Of a DNA stretch of 64,000 bases, positions 8,123-15,457 are shown in pieces. The stretch's first letter is position 1; the number at the start of each line of letters is the position of its first letter. Position numbers and translations under genes: made by a program. The DNA lies in contig CAYTJQ010000006.1 of NCBI GenBank assembly GCA_964438205.1, positions 1 to 64,000 on the forward strand, given 5' to 3'. Below the pieces are notes generated by a model. It was not told the origin of the DNA, did not search any database, and saw only the letters and a program-made list of their open reading frames with translations. The DNA is from Pseudohaliea sp964438205 (GTDB lineage: Bacteria > Pseudomonadota > Gammaproteobacteria > Pseudomonadales > Halieaceae).

Positions 8123-8359
8123 ATGAGCAGCATCGAAGAACGCGTGAAGAAGATCGTCGCCGAGCAACTCGGTGTGAAAGAGGAAGAAGTGAACACCGAA
8201 GCGTCCTTTGTGGAGGACCTCGGCGCTGACTCCCTCGACACGGTCGAACTGGTGATGGCACTCGAGGAGGAGTTCGAGACGGAAATCCCCGACGAGGAAG
8301 CCGAGAAGATCACCACGGTCAAGCTGGCCATCGACTACATCAACGAACACCTCGCCTGA
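8123..8359 (+). CDS. acpP: Acyl carrier protein
   Basis: AcpP carries growing acyl chains on a 4'-phosphopantetheine arm. The 78-residue acidic protein has the attachment site Ser37 in the motif GADSLDTVEL. AGGAG lies about 12 bases before the ATG. The 131-base gap after fabG suggests an additional own promoter, as in other bacteria, but no clear -35/-10 pair was found. A strong intrinsic terminator follows at 8383-8416. Confidence 0.97.
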   Translation: MSSIEERVKKIVAEQLGVKEEEVNTEASFVEDLGADSLDTVELVMALEEEFETEIPDEEAEKITTVKLAIDYINEHLA

Positions 8360-8382
8360 TTGTTGTAACAGCCCGACCCGAG

Positions 8383-8416
8383 GCCGCCTCTATTGCGCGA
8401 TAGGGCGGCTTTTTTT
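8383..8416 (+). terminator. Intrinsic terminator after acpP
   Basis: GCCGCC (8383-8388) and CTAT (8390-8393) pair with ATAG (8400-8403) and GGCGGC (8404-8409) around a six-base loop, with one bulged base, followed by seven T residues (8410-8416). It would limit readthrough into fabF, consistent with high acpP expression. Confidence 0.85.
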
Positions 8417-8548
8417 ATGGCGCTCTTCGTGACGGGTTGAGTCATGACGGGTGGAACCATGATGGGCGGCCCCAAGATGTGTGGAAAGGGTCGGGACCGG
8501 GCATGACGATCGGGGAATACGGGAAGCCGGACCAGGAGAGCTGAAGCC

Positions 8549-9790
8549 TTGAAGGGCAGAAGAGTCGTCGTCACAGGCATGGGCGCGGTCACCTCCGTGG
8601 GGCACACCGTCGCCGCGAGCTGGGAAGCACTCCTGGCCGGCCGCAGCGGTGCGGCGCCGATCATGGCCTTCGACGCGTCCGACTACAGTACGCGCTTTGC
8701 CGCCAGCGTGCGCGACTTCGATGTTTCCCCGTACCTGAGCAGCAAGGAGGCGCGCAAGCTCGATACCTTCGTGCAGTACGGCGTCGCGGCCGGCATCCAG
8801 GCGATGGAAGACGCCGGCCTCGACGTGTCCGACGCGAATGCGGCCCGCGTGGGTTGTGCCATCGGCTCCGGCATCGGCGGTATCGGCCAGATCGAGAAGA
8901 ACACGGAGATCGTGCGCACGGCCGGGCCGCGGCGCATCTCTCCGTTCTTCGTGCCCGGTTCCATCATCAACATGATCGGCGGCTGCCTTTCGGTCCGCTA
9001 CGGCATGCAGGGCCCCAACCTCGCGCTGGTCACGGCCTGCACGACGGGCACGCACAATATCGGCCTCGGCGGCCGCCTCATTGCCCAGGGCGACGCGGAC
9101 GCCATGCTGGTCGGCGGTGCCGAGATGGCGACGACCCCGGTGGGCCTCGGTGGCTTTGCCGCTGCGCGCGCCCTGTCCACCCGCAACGATGACCCGGAGG
9201 GCGCCTCCCGCCCCTGGGACCGCGACCGGGACGGTTTCGTCCTCGGCGACGGCGCCGGCGTCCTGCTGCTCGAGGAATACGAGGGCGCCCGGGCCCGCGG
9301 CGCGAGAATCTATGCCGAGCTCACCGGCTTCGGCATGAGCGGGGACGCCTACCACATGACGCTGCCGCCGGAAGACGGGCACGGTGCCGCGCTGGCCATG
9401 CGCAACGCGATTGCCGACGCGGCGCTCCCCGTGGAGGCCATCGACTACATCAACGCCCACGGCACCTCCACGCAGGCCGGTGATCTCGCCGAGAGCCGCG
9501 CCATCGAGGACGTGCTGGGTGCCGCGTCCGCGAAGGTCGCGGTGAGTTCCACCAAGTCCATGGTCGGGCACCTGCTGGGGGCGGCCGGCGCGGTCGAGGC
9601 GATCATCTCGATCCTCGCGCTGCGCGACCAGGTGGCGCCCCCCACGATCAACCTCGACAACGTCGACGAGGGCTGCAACCTCGACTACGTGCCGAAGACG
9701 GCACGGGAGCGGTCGATCCGCCACGTACTCAGCAATTCCTTCGGCTTCGGCGGGACCAACGGCTCCCTCGTCTTCAGCCGGCTCGACTGA
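8549..9790 (+). CDS. fabF: Beta-ketoacyl-ACP synthase II FabF
   Basis: FabF condenses malonyl-ACP with acyl-ACP in chain elongation. The start is TTG at 8549 with AGGAG about 11 bases upstream; it gives the family N-terminus MKGRRVVVTGMGAVTSVG and 413 residues. The catalytic Cys164 lies in TACTTGTHN, and the two His residues in NAHGTSTQAGD (about 304) and VGHLLGAAG (about 341). With fabH absent nearby, this enzyme is the only condensing enzyme visible in the window. It is separated from acpP by a terminator, so it probably has its own promoter within 8417-8548, which could not be defined. Confidence 0.95.
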   Translation: MKGRRVVVTGMGAVTSVGHTVAASWEALLAGRSGAAPIMAFDASDYSTRFAASVRDFDVSPYLSSKEARKLDTFVQYGVAAGIQAMEDAGLDVSDANAARVGCAIGSGIGGIGQIEKNTEIVRTAGPRRISPFFVPGSIINMIGGCLSVRYGMQGPNLALVTACTTGTHNIGLGGRLIAQGDADAMLVGGAEMATTPVGLGGFAAARALSTRNDDPEGASRPWDRDRDGFVLGDGAGVLLLEEYEGARARGARIYAELTGFGMSGDAYHMTLPPEDGHGAALAMRNAIADAALPVEAIDYINAHGTSTQAGDLAESRAIEDVLGAASAKVAVSSTKSMVGHLLGAAGAVEAIISILALRDQVAPPTINLDNVDEGCNLDYVPKTARERSIRHVLSNSFGFGGTNGSLVFSRLD

Positions 9791-9797
9791 GCGCCCG

Positions 9798-10637
9798 ATG
9801 GCGCCCGGCCTGTTCATCGACGGCCTTGCGGCGGCGTCCCTGCCCCTCCCGGATCGCGGTTTCGCCTACGGGGACGGCGTGTTCGAGACCCTGCTGGTGC
9901 GCGGCAGGCGACCGGCCTGGCTTGAGCTGCACGCCGACCGCCTCGGCGCAGGTCTCGCGCGGCTCGGCATTCCCGAGCCCCCGTGGCGCGATCACCTGTC
10001 CGTGAGCCTGGCGGCCTTCGACGCGCCGGCGGAGCGCTGGCTGACGGCGCGCCTCGCCGTGACCCGCGGTGGGGGACCGCGCGGTTACGCCCCCCCCGGG
10101 GCACCTGTGCCGCGCACCGTCATCGAGCTTGCCGGGGCGCCGCTGGATCCGCTGGCCGTGCCCGCGCCGCTGCACACGGCAGTCGCGCACCTGCGCTGGG
10201 CGCGTCAGCCAGCCCTGGCCGGCCTCAAGCACCTGAACCGCCTGGAGCAGGTGCTCGCCGCCCGGGAATGCCGCGAGCGCGGGCTCGATGAACTGCTCGT
10301 CTGCGATACGGCGGGCAAGCTCGTGGCCGCGACCCAGGGCAACCTGTTCCTCCTCCGCGGCGGTGTGCTGATCACGCCGGACCTTCACGCCTGCGGTATC
10401 GCCGGCACGCGGCGGCGGCTGCTGCTCGATAGGATCGCGCCGGCGTTGGGCCTCGCGAGCGAGGTGACGGCGCTCGCGCCCGCGGCGCTCGCGTCGGCCG
10501 ACGCGCTGTTCTGCTGTAACAGCCTGCGCGGTATCGTAGCCATCGGGCGCCATGAACAGCGGCAGTGGAGGGCACACCCCGTGATCGAGCGGTTACAGGC
10601 GGCCTATCGGGAGGCGCTGTGCGCAGGCCTCGGCTAG
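9798..10637 (+). CDS. pabC: Aminodeoxychorismate lyase
   Basis: PabC is a fold-type IV PLP enzyme that splits 4-amino-4-deoxychorismate to p-aminobenzoate and pyruvate for folate synthesis. The 279-residue protein has the family motif DRGFAYGDGVFETLLV near residues 19-34 and the PLP lysine K144 in GLKHLNRLEQV. The position between fabF and mltG is the conserved one. It overlaps the mltG start by 19 bases, indicating translational coupling. Confidence 0.92.
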   Translation: MAPGLFIDGLAAASLPLPDRGFAYGDGVFETLLVRGRRPAWLELHADRLGAGLARLGIPEPPWRDHLSVSLAAFDAPAERWLTARLAVTRGGGPRGYAPPGAPVPRTVIELAGAPLDPLAVPAPLHTAVAHLRWARQPALAGLKHLNRLEQVLAARECRERGLDELLVCDTAGKLVAATQGNLFLLRGGVLITPDLHACGIAGTRRRLLLDRIAPALGLASEVTALAPAALASADALFCCNSLRGIVAIGRHEQRQWRAHPVIERLQAAYREALCAGLG

Positions 10638-11650
10638 CCCTCGGGCTCCTCGCGCTGTGCCTGGGCGCCGCCCTGGGCGCCCTCTGGGTCCTGGACCGCT
10701 GGCAACAGCCGGCGACCCTGCCCCCGGGCGGCTATACGCTGAGCGTGGGCGCGGGCGAGTCCCTCGCGACCCTGAGCCGTCGCCTCGAGGCCGACGGCAT
10801 CATCGACAACGCGCTGCTCCTCGACCTGTACGGGCGCTACACGGGCCTCGACGGGCGGATTCACCGCGGCGAGTACCGCCTGTCCGGCGCGCCGACGGCG
10901 GCGGAGATCCTCGATCAGCTGGTCAAGGGTGCCGTGATCGAATACCAGGTCACGCTCCCGGAGGGCATCACCCTGGCGCAGGCTCTCGCGATCCTGCGGC
11001 GGGAAGAGGCGCTGGCAGCTGTCCTGGAGGGCCCCGGGGATCCCCGCCTGCTCGCCCTGGCGCCGGGGCGGGCCTCGGCCGAGGGCCTGTTCCTCCCGGA
11101 GACCTACCGCTACCGCCGCGGAGAAAGCGACTGGGCGCTGCTTCAGCGCGCCCACGCGGCGCTGGAAGCGGCCCTGGCCGAGGCCTGGGCGGAGCGCGAC
11201 CCGGCCGTGCCGCTCGCCGACCCCTACGAGGCGGTGGTGCTGGCGTCGATCGTCGAGCGGGAAACCGGCGTTCCCGCGGAGCGCGGCCGCATTGCCGGCG
11301 TCTTCGTGCGCCGCCTGCAGCGCGGCATGCGCCTGCAGACCGATCCGACGGTCATCTATGGCCTCGGGGAGGCCTTTGATGGCAACCTGCGCCGGGAGCA
11401 CCTCAAGGACGACAGCAACCCCTGGAACACCTACCGCCACCACGGCCTGCCGCCCACGCCCATCGCGCTGCCCGGCCTCGCCGCCCTGCGCGCCGCGCTG
11501 CAGCCCGCCGAGGGCACGGCACTGTATTTCGTCGCCCGCGGCGACGGCAGCCACGTCTTCAGCGACACGCTGGAGGCGCATGAGCGGGCGGTGCGCGAAT
11601 ACCAGCTCAAGCGGCGCGCGGACTACCGCTCGACGCCGGGGCCCGGCTAG
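10619..11650 (+). CDS. mltG: Endolytic murein transglycosylase MltG
   Basis: MltG cuts nascent glycan strands in the periplasm and helps set their length. The GTG at 10619 is preferred because GGGAGG lies about eight bases upstream and it places a short basic stretch right before one transmembrane helix (about residues 5-27). Of 343 residues, a LysM-like segment follows the helix, and the YceG domain carries the catalytic Glu in VVLASIVERETG and the motifs LQTDPTVIYG and PWNTYRHHGLPPTPI. It overlaps pabC and abuts tmk without a gap. Confidence 0.94.
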   Translation: MRRPRLALGLLALCLGAALGALWVLDRWQQPATLPPGGYTLSVGAGESLATLSRRLEADGIIDNALLLDLYGRYTGLDGRIHRGEYRLSGAPTAAEILDQLVKGAVIEYQVTLPEGITLAQALAILRREEALAAVLEGPGDPRLLALAPGRASAEGLFLPETYRYRRGESDWALLQRAHAALEAALAEAWAERDPAVPLADPYEAVVLASIVERETGVPAERGRIAGVFVRRLQRGMRLQTDPTVIYGLGEAFDGNLRREHLKDDSNPWNTYRHHGLPPTPIALPGLAALRAALQPAEGTALYFVARGDGSHVFSDTLEAHERAVREYQLKRRADYRSTPGPG

Positions 11651-12298
11651 GTGACCGGGCGCGGCCTGTTCCTGACCCTGGAAGGGGGCGAGGGCGTGGG
11701 CAAGTCCACGGCCCTCGACCACGTGGCCGGGCGCCTGCGTGAAGCCGGCGTGCCGCTGGTGACCACGCGCGAACCGGGGGGCAGTGCGCTGGCCGAGGAC
11801 ATCCGCGAGCTGCTCCTCGCGGTGCGCGAAGAGCCGGTGGACGACCTCGCAGAACTCCTGCTGATCTTCGCAGCCCGGGCGCAGCACCTGGCCCGGCGTA
11901 TCCGCCCGGCGCTCGAGGCCGGGCAGTGGGTGCTCTGTGATCGTTTCACGGATGCGACTTACGCCTACCAGTCCGGTGGCCGCGAGCTCCCGGCGCGTTG
12001 GGTCCAGCAGCTGGAGACCCTCGTGCAAGGTGAACTGCGCCCGGATTGCACGCTGCTCCTCGATGCGCCGGTAGCGCTCGGTATCGAGCGCGCCCGTGAC
12101 CGGGGCGACCTGGACCGCTTCGAGCGGGAGCAGGTGGCCTTCTTCGAGCGGGTGCGGGCCGCCTACCAGCGCCTCGCCCGGGAGAGCAGCGGCCGCTACC
12201 GCGTGATCGACGCCAGCCAGGACCTTGCCGCGGTGCAGGCGCAGCTGGACGTGATCTGTGACGAACTCCTGGCCTGCCGCAGAGGAGGGCGCCCGTGA
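11651..12298 (+). CDS. tmk: Thymidylate kinase
   Basis: Tmk phosphorylates dTMP to dTDP. The 215-residue protein starts with GTG immediately after the mltG stop codon. The P-loop is EGGEGVGKST at about residues 11-20, the substrate motif TREPGGSALAEDIRELLL follows, and DRFTDATYAYQ carries the DR motif. The C-terminal lid region is followed by the holB start, which overlaps the tmk stop (GTGA). Confidence 0.96.
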   Translation: MTGRGLFLTLEGGEGVGKSTALDHVAGRLREAGVPLVTTREPGGSALAEDIRELLLAVREEPVDDLAELLLIFAARAQHLARRIRPALEAGQWVLCDRFTDATYAYQSGGRELPARWVQQLETLVQGELRPDCTLLLDAPVALGIERARDRGDLDRFEREQVAFFERVRAAYQRLARESSGRYRVIDASQDLAAVQAQLDVICDELLACRRGGRP

Positions 12299-13311
12299 CC
12301 GACGCGCCGGAAGCGCTGCCGCCGGTCACGCCGCCGCTGCCCTGGCAGCACGCGGCGTGGGAGCGGCTCCTGGCCAGCCAGGAGGCCGGCAGCCTGCCGC
12401 ACGCCCTGCTCCTCGCCGGCCTTCCCGGCACGGGCGGCGAGCGCTTCGCCCTGGCGCTCGCCCGCTACCTGCTCTGTGCGGCGCCGGTGCAGGGGATGAA
12501 CTGTGGCGAGTGCAAGGCCTGCCGGCTGACGGCGAGCGGCGCGCACGGCGATTTCCTGGCGCTCGAACCCGCGGGCAAGGGGCAGGTCATCCAGGTGGGC
12601 CAGGTGCGCGAGGCTATCGCCTTCGGGGCACAGACGCCGGGGCTGGGGCGCTGCAAGGTCCTGCTCATCGCACCCGCGGAGCGTATGAACGCCGCGGCGG
12701 CGAACGCGCTGCTGAAGACCCTCGAGGAGCCGCCGGCGAACACCTACCTGCTCCTGGTCACCGGGGCCGAGAGCCGCCTGCCGGCAACGGTACGCTCGCG
12801 CTGCCAGGCGCTGCGCTTCCCGCTCCCCGCAGCGGAGGCGTGCCTGCCGTGGCTCGCCGAGGGCGGCGACGTCGAGACGGCGCAGCAGGCACTCTCACTC
12901 GCCGCCGGCCGGCCGCTGCGGGCCGCGGCGCTCCTGCGGGAGGGCGAGGTCGCGACCGCCATGAAGCAGCGCGCGGCGTTGCAGGCGCTGCTCGCCGGGC
13001 GCGCCCCGGCGCCGGCCGTTGCTTCCGCCCTGGCAGAGCTGCCGCTGGAGGCCTTTCTCGAAGTCCTGGCCCGCGGCCTGCAGGATGCGCTGCGCGCGCT
13101 CGCTCCCGCTGACTTGCGCGGTCCCCGCGGCCGCGGCCTGTTCGCCTGCCTCGACGAGGTGCAGGGCGCCGCCCGCGCCGTGGCAGCGGGCGCCAACCCG
13201 CAACCGGAGCTGGCGCGGGCGACGCTGCTCGGCGGCCTCGAGGCGCGCTTGGGGGAGCAGGCTGCCGGTGCTAAACTGCGCTCCGTATTCTCGCCGGTGA
13301 CGCGCTCGTGA
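12295..13311 (+). CDS. holB: DNA polymerase III subunit delta'
   Basis: HolB is part of the clamp-loader complex. The 338-residue AAA+ protein starts at GTG 12295 overlapping tmk. It has a modified P-loop region LLLAGLPGTGGERFALALARYLL (non-hydrolysing, as usual for delta'; note the absence of the GKT lysine), four Cys of the zinc module (CAAPVQGMNCGECKAC), and the sensor-like segment NAAAANALLKTLEEPPANT. An SRC motif (TVRSRCQ) follows. It overlaps the pilZ start. Confidence 0.93.
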   Translation: MTDAPEALPPVTPPLPWQHAAWERLLASQEAGSLPHALLLAGLPGTGGERFALALARYLLCAAPVQGMNCGECKACRLTASGAHGDFLALEPAGKGQVIQVGQVREAIAFGAQTPGLGRCKVLLIAPAERMNAAAANALLKTLEEPPANTYLLLVTGAESRLPATVRSRCQALRFPLPAAEACLPWLAEGGDVETAQQALSLAAGRPLRAAALLREGEVATAMKQRAALQALLAGRAPAPAVASALAELPLEAFLEVLARGLQDALRALAPADLRGPRGRGLFACLDEVQGAARAVAAGANPQPELARATLLGGLEARLGEQAAGAKLRSVFSPVTRS

Positions 13312-13658
13312 GCGACGACCACAGCAGCCGCCAGGGTATTCTCTCCCTGACCATCAAGGACAAGGCAGTCCTCTATTCGGCCTACATGCCGTTCGTGAAG
13401 AACGGCGGGCTCTTCGTGCCGACGAACAAGTCCTACGAACTGGGTGACGAAGTCTTCATGCTGCTCACGCTCATGGAGGAGCCGGAAAAGATTCCCATCG
13501 CCGGACGGGTGATCTGGGTGACACCCCGCGGCGCCCAGGGCAACCGTACCGCCGGCATCGGCGTGCAGTTCTCAGAGCAGGATACGGGCGCGAACGCGAA
13601 GATCGAGGAGTACCTGGCGGGGCTTCTCACATCGGAAAAACCGACCCACACCATGTAG
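13308..13658 (+). CDS. pilZ: PilZ domain protein of type IV pilus type
   Basis: The 116-residue protein matches the PilZ orthologue encoded beside holB in many gammaproteobacteria, where it is needed for type IV pilus assembly. The start GTG 13308 overlaps the holB stop. Visible family segments are GILSLTIKDKAVLYSAYMPFVKNGGLFVPT and GRVIWVTPRGAQGNRTAGIGVQF. The canonical RxxxR c-di-GMP motif is not evident at the N-terminus, as in the true PilZ orthologues, which do not bind c-di-GMP well. The tatD gene that often follows is missing; an AT-rich patch comes next. Confidence 0.9.
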   Translation: MSDDHSSRQGILSLTIKDKAVLYSAYMPFVKNGGLFVPTNKSYELGDEVFMLLTLMEEPEKIPIAGRVIWVTPRGAQGNRTAGIGVQFSEQDTGANAKIEEYLAGLLTSEKPTHTM

Positions 13659-13722
13659 AAATCACTTGAACGGGTGCTTTATCTTTCGGCGCCAACTCAC
13701 TGATTTCAATGAAAGTATCGAC

Positions 13723-13749
13723 AAAAAAATGGGCTCCATAAAGGAGCCC
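13723..13749 (-). terminator. Intrinsic terminator of the candidate small RNA
   Basis: In the minus-strand sense GGGCTCC and GGAGCCC (plus 13731-13737 and 13743-13749) form a seven-base-pair stem with a five-base loop, followed after one A by seven T residues (plus 13723-13729). The polarity shows a transcript coming from the right, not from pilZ. Confidence 0.8.
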
Positions 13750-13908
13750 AGGAAGACCATTAGGAGTGAAACATAAAGGAATTTCTTCCTTTGAAGAGCA
13801 ATTGGGCTTGCTCCTGCGACCACACATTCCTGCGAGGAAATGGGACCACAAGACAAGTATCGCTCAAACGTGACAATTTTCCATGCCCCTGTAGGGGAAT
13901 ATTTAGTT
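13723..13908 (-). ncRNA. Candidate structured small RNA
   Basis: A minus-strand transcript of about 186 bases is bounded by a promoter at 13915-13943 and an intrinsic terminator at 13723-13749. Four further perfect hairpins are visible: CCCC/GGGG with a four-base loop (13886-13897), TTCCT/AGGAA (13827-13839), GAGCAA/TTGCTC (13796-13813), and AAAGGAA/TTCCTTT closed by a GAAA tetraloop in the RNA sense (13775-13792). The patch is clearly richer in A+T than its neighbours. Open frames across it (64 and 74 codons, minus) run through the terminator and have no ribosome-binding site, so a noncoding RNA is the better reading. It resembles no RNA family I can name; comparison with 6S RNA by eye showed no match. 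Confidence 0.5.
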
Positions 13909-13914
13909 CATTTT

Positions 13915-13943
13915 GTTATAACTAAAGCTCCGGCCAATCCCAA
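13915..13943 (-). promoter_or_regulatory. Candidate promoter of the small RNA
   Basis: On the minus strand TTGGGA (plus 13938-13943) and TATAAC (plus 13915-13920) are 17 bases apart. The -35 touches the first base of the GH84 start codon. GTTATAAC at 13915-13922 is a palindrome, so the same -10 could in principle serve both directions. Confidence 0.5.
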
Positions 13944-15007
13944 TGCCTGCTAACGCCATAGCTGTCCGCCTGACCGGGGTCATCGAGGGATTCTACGGTC
14001 GCCCGTGGTCGCCCGCGGAGCGGCTGCAGCTGGTCAGCGATCTCGCCGAGCTGCGCCTCGACGCCTACCTGTACGCGCCCAAGGCCGATGCGCACCTGCG
14101 GCGGCGCTGGGCGGAGCCCTGGCCGGCGGCGGAGGCCGCCGCGCTCGAGCGGCTGTCGATGCACTGCCGGGACGCGGGCGTGGCCTTCGGCCTCGGCCTG
14201 TCGCCTTTCCGGCTCTATGCGGATTATGGGCCCGCTGCGCGCCGGGCCCTGCAGGCGCGGGTCCGCCAGCTCGACGATCTCGGGCCCGCCTTCCTGGCCG
14301 TGCTCTTCGACGATATGCCGGGGGACACCGCGGAGCTCGCCGCGCGGCAGGCGGAGATCGTGGCGGATGTGGCGGCCTGGAGCGGGGCCGAGCGCCTGCT
14401 GGTCTGCCCGACCTACTACAGCGACGACCCGGTACTCGATCGCGTCTTCGGCCAGCGGCCCCCGAGCTATCGCGAGGCCCTCGGTGGCGCGCTGCCGGAG
14501 TGCGCGGACATCTTCTGGACCGGCCGCACGGTCTGTGCCACGGCGATCGGCGAGGGCGACGTAACCGAGGCAGCGGCCGCTTTCGGCCGCCCCGTGACCC
14601 TCTGGGACAACTGGCCGGTCAACGATGGCGCGAAACGCTCCCTGCATCTTTACCTGCGGCCACCCCCGGCGCGGGACGGCGCCCTCGGCAGCGCCTGCGC
14701 CGGCCACCTTTGCAACGCCATGAACCAGCCCGTCCTCTCGCTGCCGGCGCTGGCCGGCCTCGCCGAGCTGCACGGCCGCCTGCCGAGCGCCGCGGACTGG
14801 CTGGCCGCTCGCCTGGGGCCCGCCGTCGCCTCGGCCCTCGCCGAGGATGCCGCGCTCTTCGAGCGCCGGCCCCGGGACGGCCTGGAGCGGCAACAGAAGG
14901 CGCGGCTTCGCGAGCGCTACGGCGCGCTCAGCGGCACTGCGCCGCGGGAGCTGCTGGCGTGGCTGGACGGTGCCTGGGCCTTCGACCCGGACTGCCTCAC
15001 GGACTGA
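13943..15007 (+). CDS. GH84-family beta-N-acetylglucosaminidase-like protein
   Basis: The 354-residue protein shows the glycoside hydrolase 84 catalytic barrel: the opening strand GVIEGFYGRPWSPAER (residues 12-27), the segment DAYLYAPKADAHLRRRW, and the paired catalytic aspartates D123 and D124 in LFDDMPGD. Motifs CPTYYSDDP and WTGRTVCATAI with LWDNWPVNDGAK line the active site. Members remove N-acetylglucosamine from glycans or proteins (human O-GlcNAcase is one). No signal peptide is seen, so it should be cytoplasmic, and no carbohydrate-binding modules follow the catalytic domain. The ribosome-binding site is weak. Its substrate in a gammaproteobacterium is unclear. Confidence 0.85.
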   Translation: MPANAIAVRLTGVIEGFYGRPWSPAERLQLVSDLAELRLDAYLYAPKADAHLRRRWAEPWPAAEAAALERLSMHCRDAGVAFGLGLSPFRLYADYGPAARRALQARVRQLDDLGPAFLAVLFDDMPGDTAELAARQAEIVADVAAWSGAERLLVCPTYYSDDPVLDRVFGQRPPSYREALGGALPECADIFWTGRTVCATAIGEGDVTEAAAAFGRPVTLWDNWPVNDGAKRSLHLYLRPPPARDGALGSACAGHLCNAMNQPVLSLPALAGLAELHGRLPSAADWLAARLGPAVASALAEDAALFERRPRDGLERQQKARLRERYGALSGTAPRELLAWLDGAWAFDPDCLTD

Positions 15008-15032
15008 CCCCTGTCATGACACCCGGGGCTAG

Positions 15033-15061
15033 TTGAACGGGTAGGGTGCTTGTGGCAGAAT
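15033..15061 (+). promoter_or_regulatory. Candidate stable-RNA promoter before the assembly gap
   Basis: TTGAAC (15033-15038) and CAGAAT (15056-15061) are 17 bases apart and are followed by a GC-rich discriminator (CTCGCGCC), a feature of growth-rate-regulated promoters. It most likely drives tRNA-Leu and perhaps tig across the gap. Confidence 0.45.
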
Positions 15062-15186
15062 CTCGCGCCTTGAAGCGAGCCCGCCAGCCAGCCGATACGA
15101 CCGAAATCCGCTTTATTTTCATGGACTTGGGTCCAGATGAGGGCGCGATTGCCGTCGTGCCGGGCGGGCCCGGAACGTGTTCAGGC

Positions 15187-15286
15187 NNNNNNNNNNNNNN
15201 NNNNNNNNNNNNNNNNNNNNNNNNNNNNNNNNNNNNNNNNNNNNNNNNNNNNNNNNNNNNNNNNNNNNNNNNNNNNNNNNNNNNNN
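15187..15286. other. Assembly gap of 100 N
   Basis: Exactly 100 undetermined bases join two contigs, the conventional size for a gap of unknown length. GTTCAGGC occurs immediately before it (15179-15186) and immediately after it (15287-15294), so the contigs may actually overlap by these eight bases. Confidence 0.95.
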
Positions 15287-15292
15287 GTTCAG

Positions 15293-15379
15293 GCGGAAGT
15301 GGCGGAACTGGTAGACGCGCTGGATTTAGGTTCCAGTGCCTTAAACGGCGTGAGAGTTCGAGTCTCTCCTTCCGCACCA
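15293..15379 (+). tRNA. tRNA-Leu (anticodon UAG)
   Basis: An 87-base class II tRNA: acceptor arms GCGGAAG (15293-15299) and CTTCCGC (15369-15375), discriminator A at 15376, encoded CCA at 15377-15379. The anticodon stem CTGGA/TCCAG encloses TAG at 15327-15329. The variable arm (TGCC...GGCG region) is long, as expected for leucine. It stands 78 bases before tig, a conserved neighbour. Confidence 0.97.
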
Positions 15380-15457
15380 GGTGCAAGCGGCCCCGCGGGC
15401 CGGGGTAGGACAGCGTGCGGCGCCGGGCGCCGCCGGCAACCACTGTGAGGACAGACC

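Noticed and set aside
13627..13856. Two short minus-strand frames (64 and 74 codons) after pilZ
   Set aside because: Both cross an intrinsic terminator and lack start signals; the structured-RNA reading explains the sequence better.
13659..13942. Remnant of an insertion sequence after pilZ
   Set aside because: AT-rich but with no terminal inverted repeats, target duplication or transposase-like reading; the hairpins are internal and ordered like an RNA fold.
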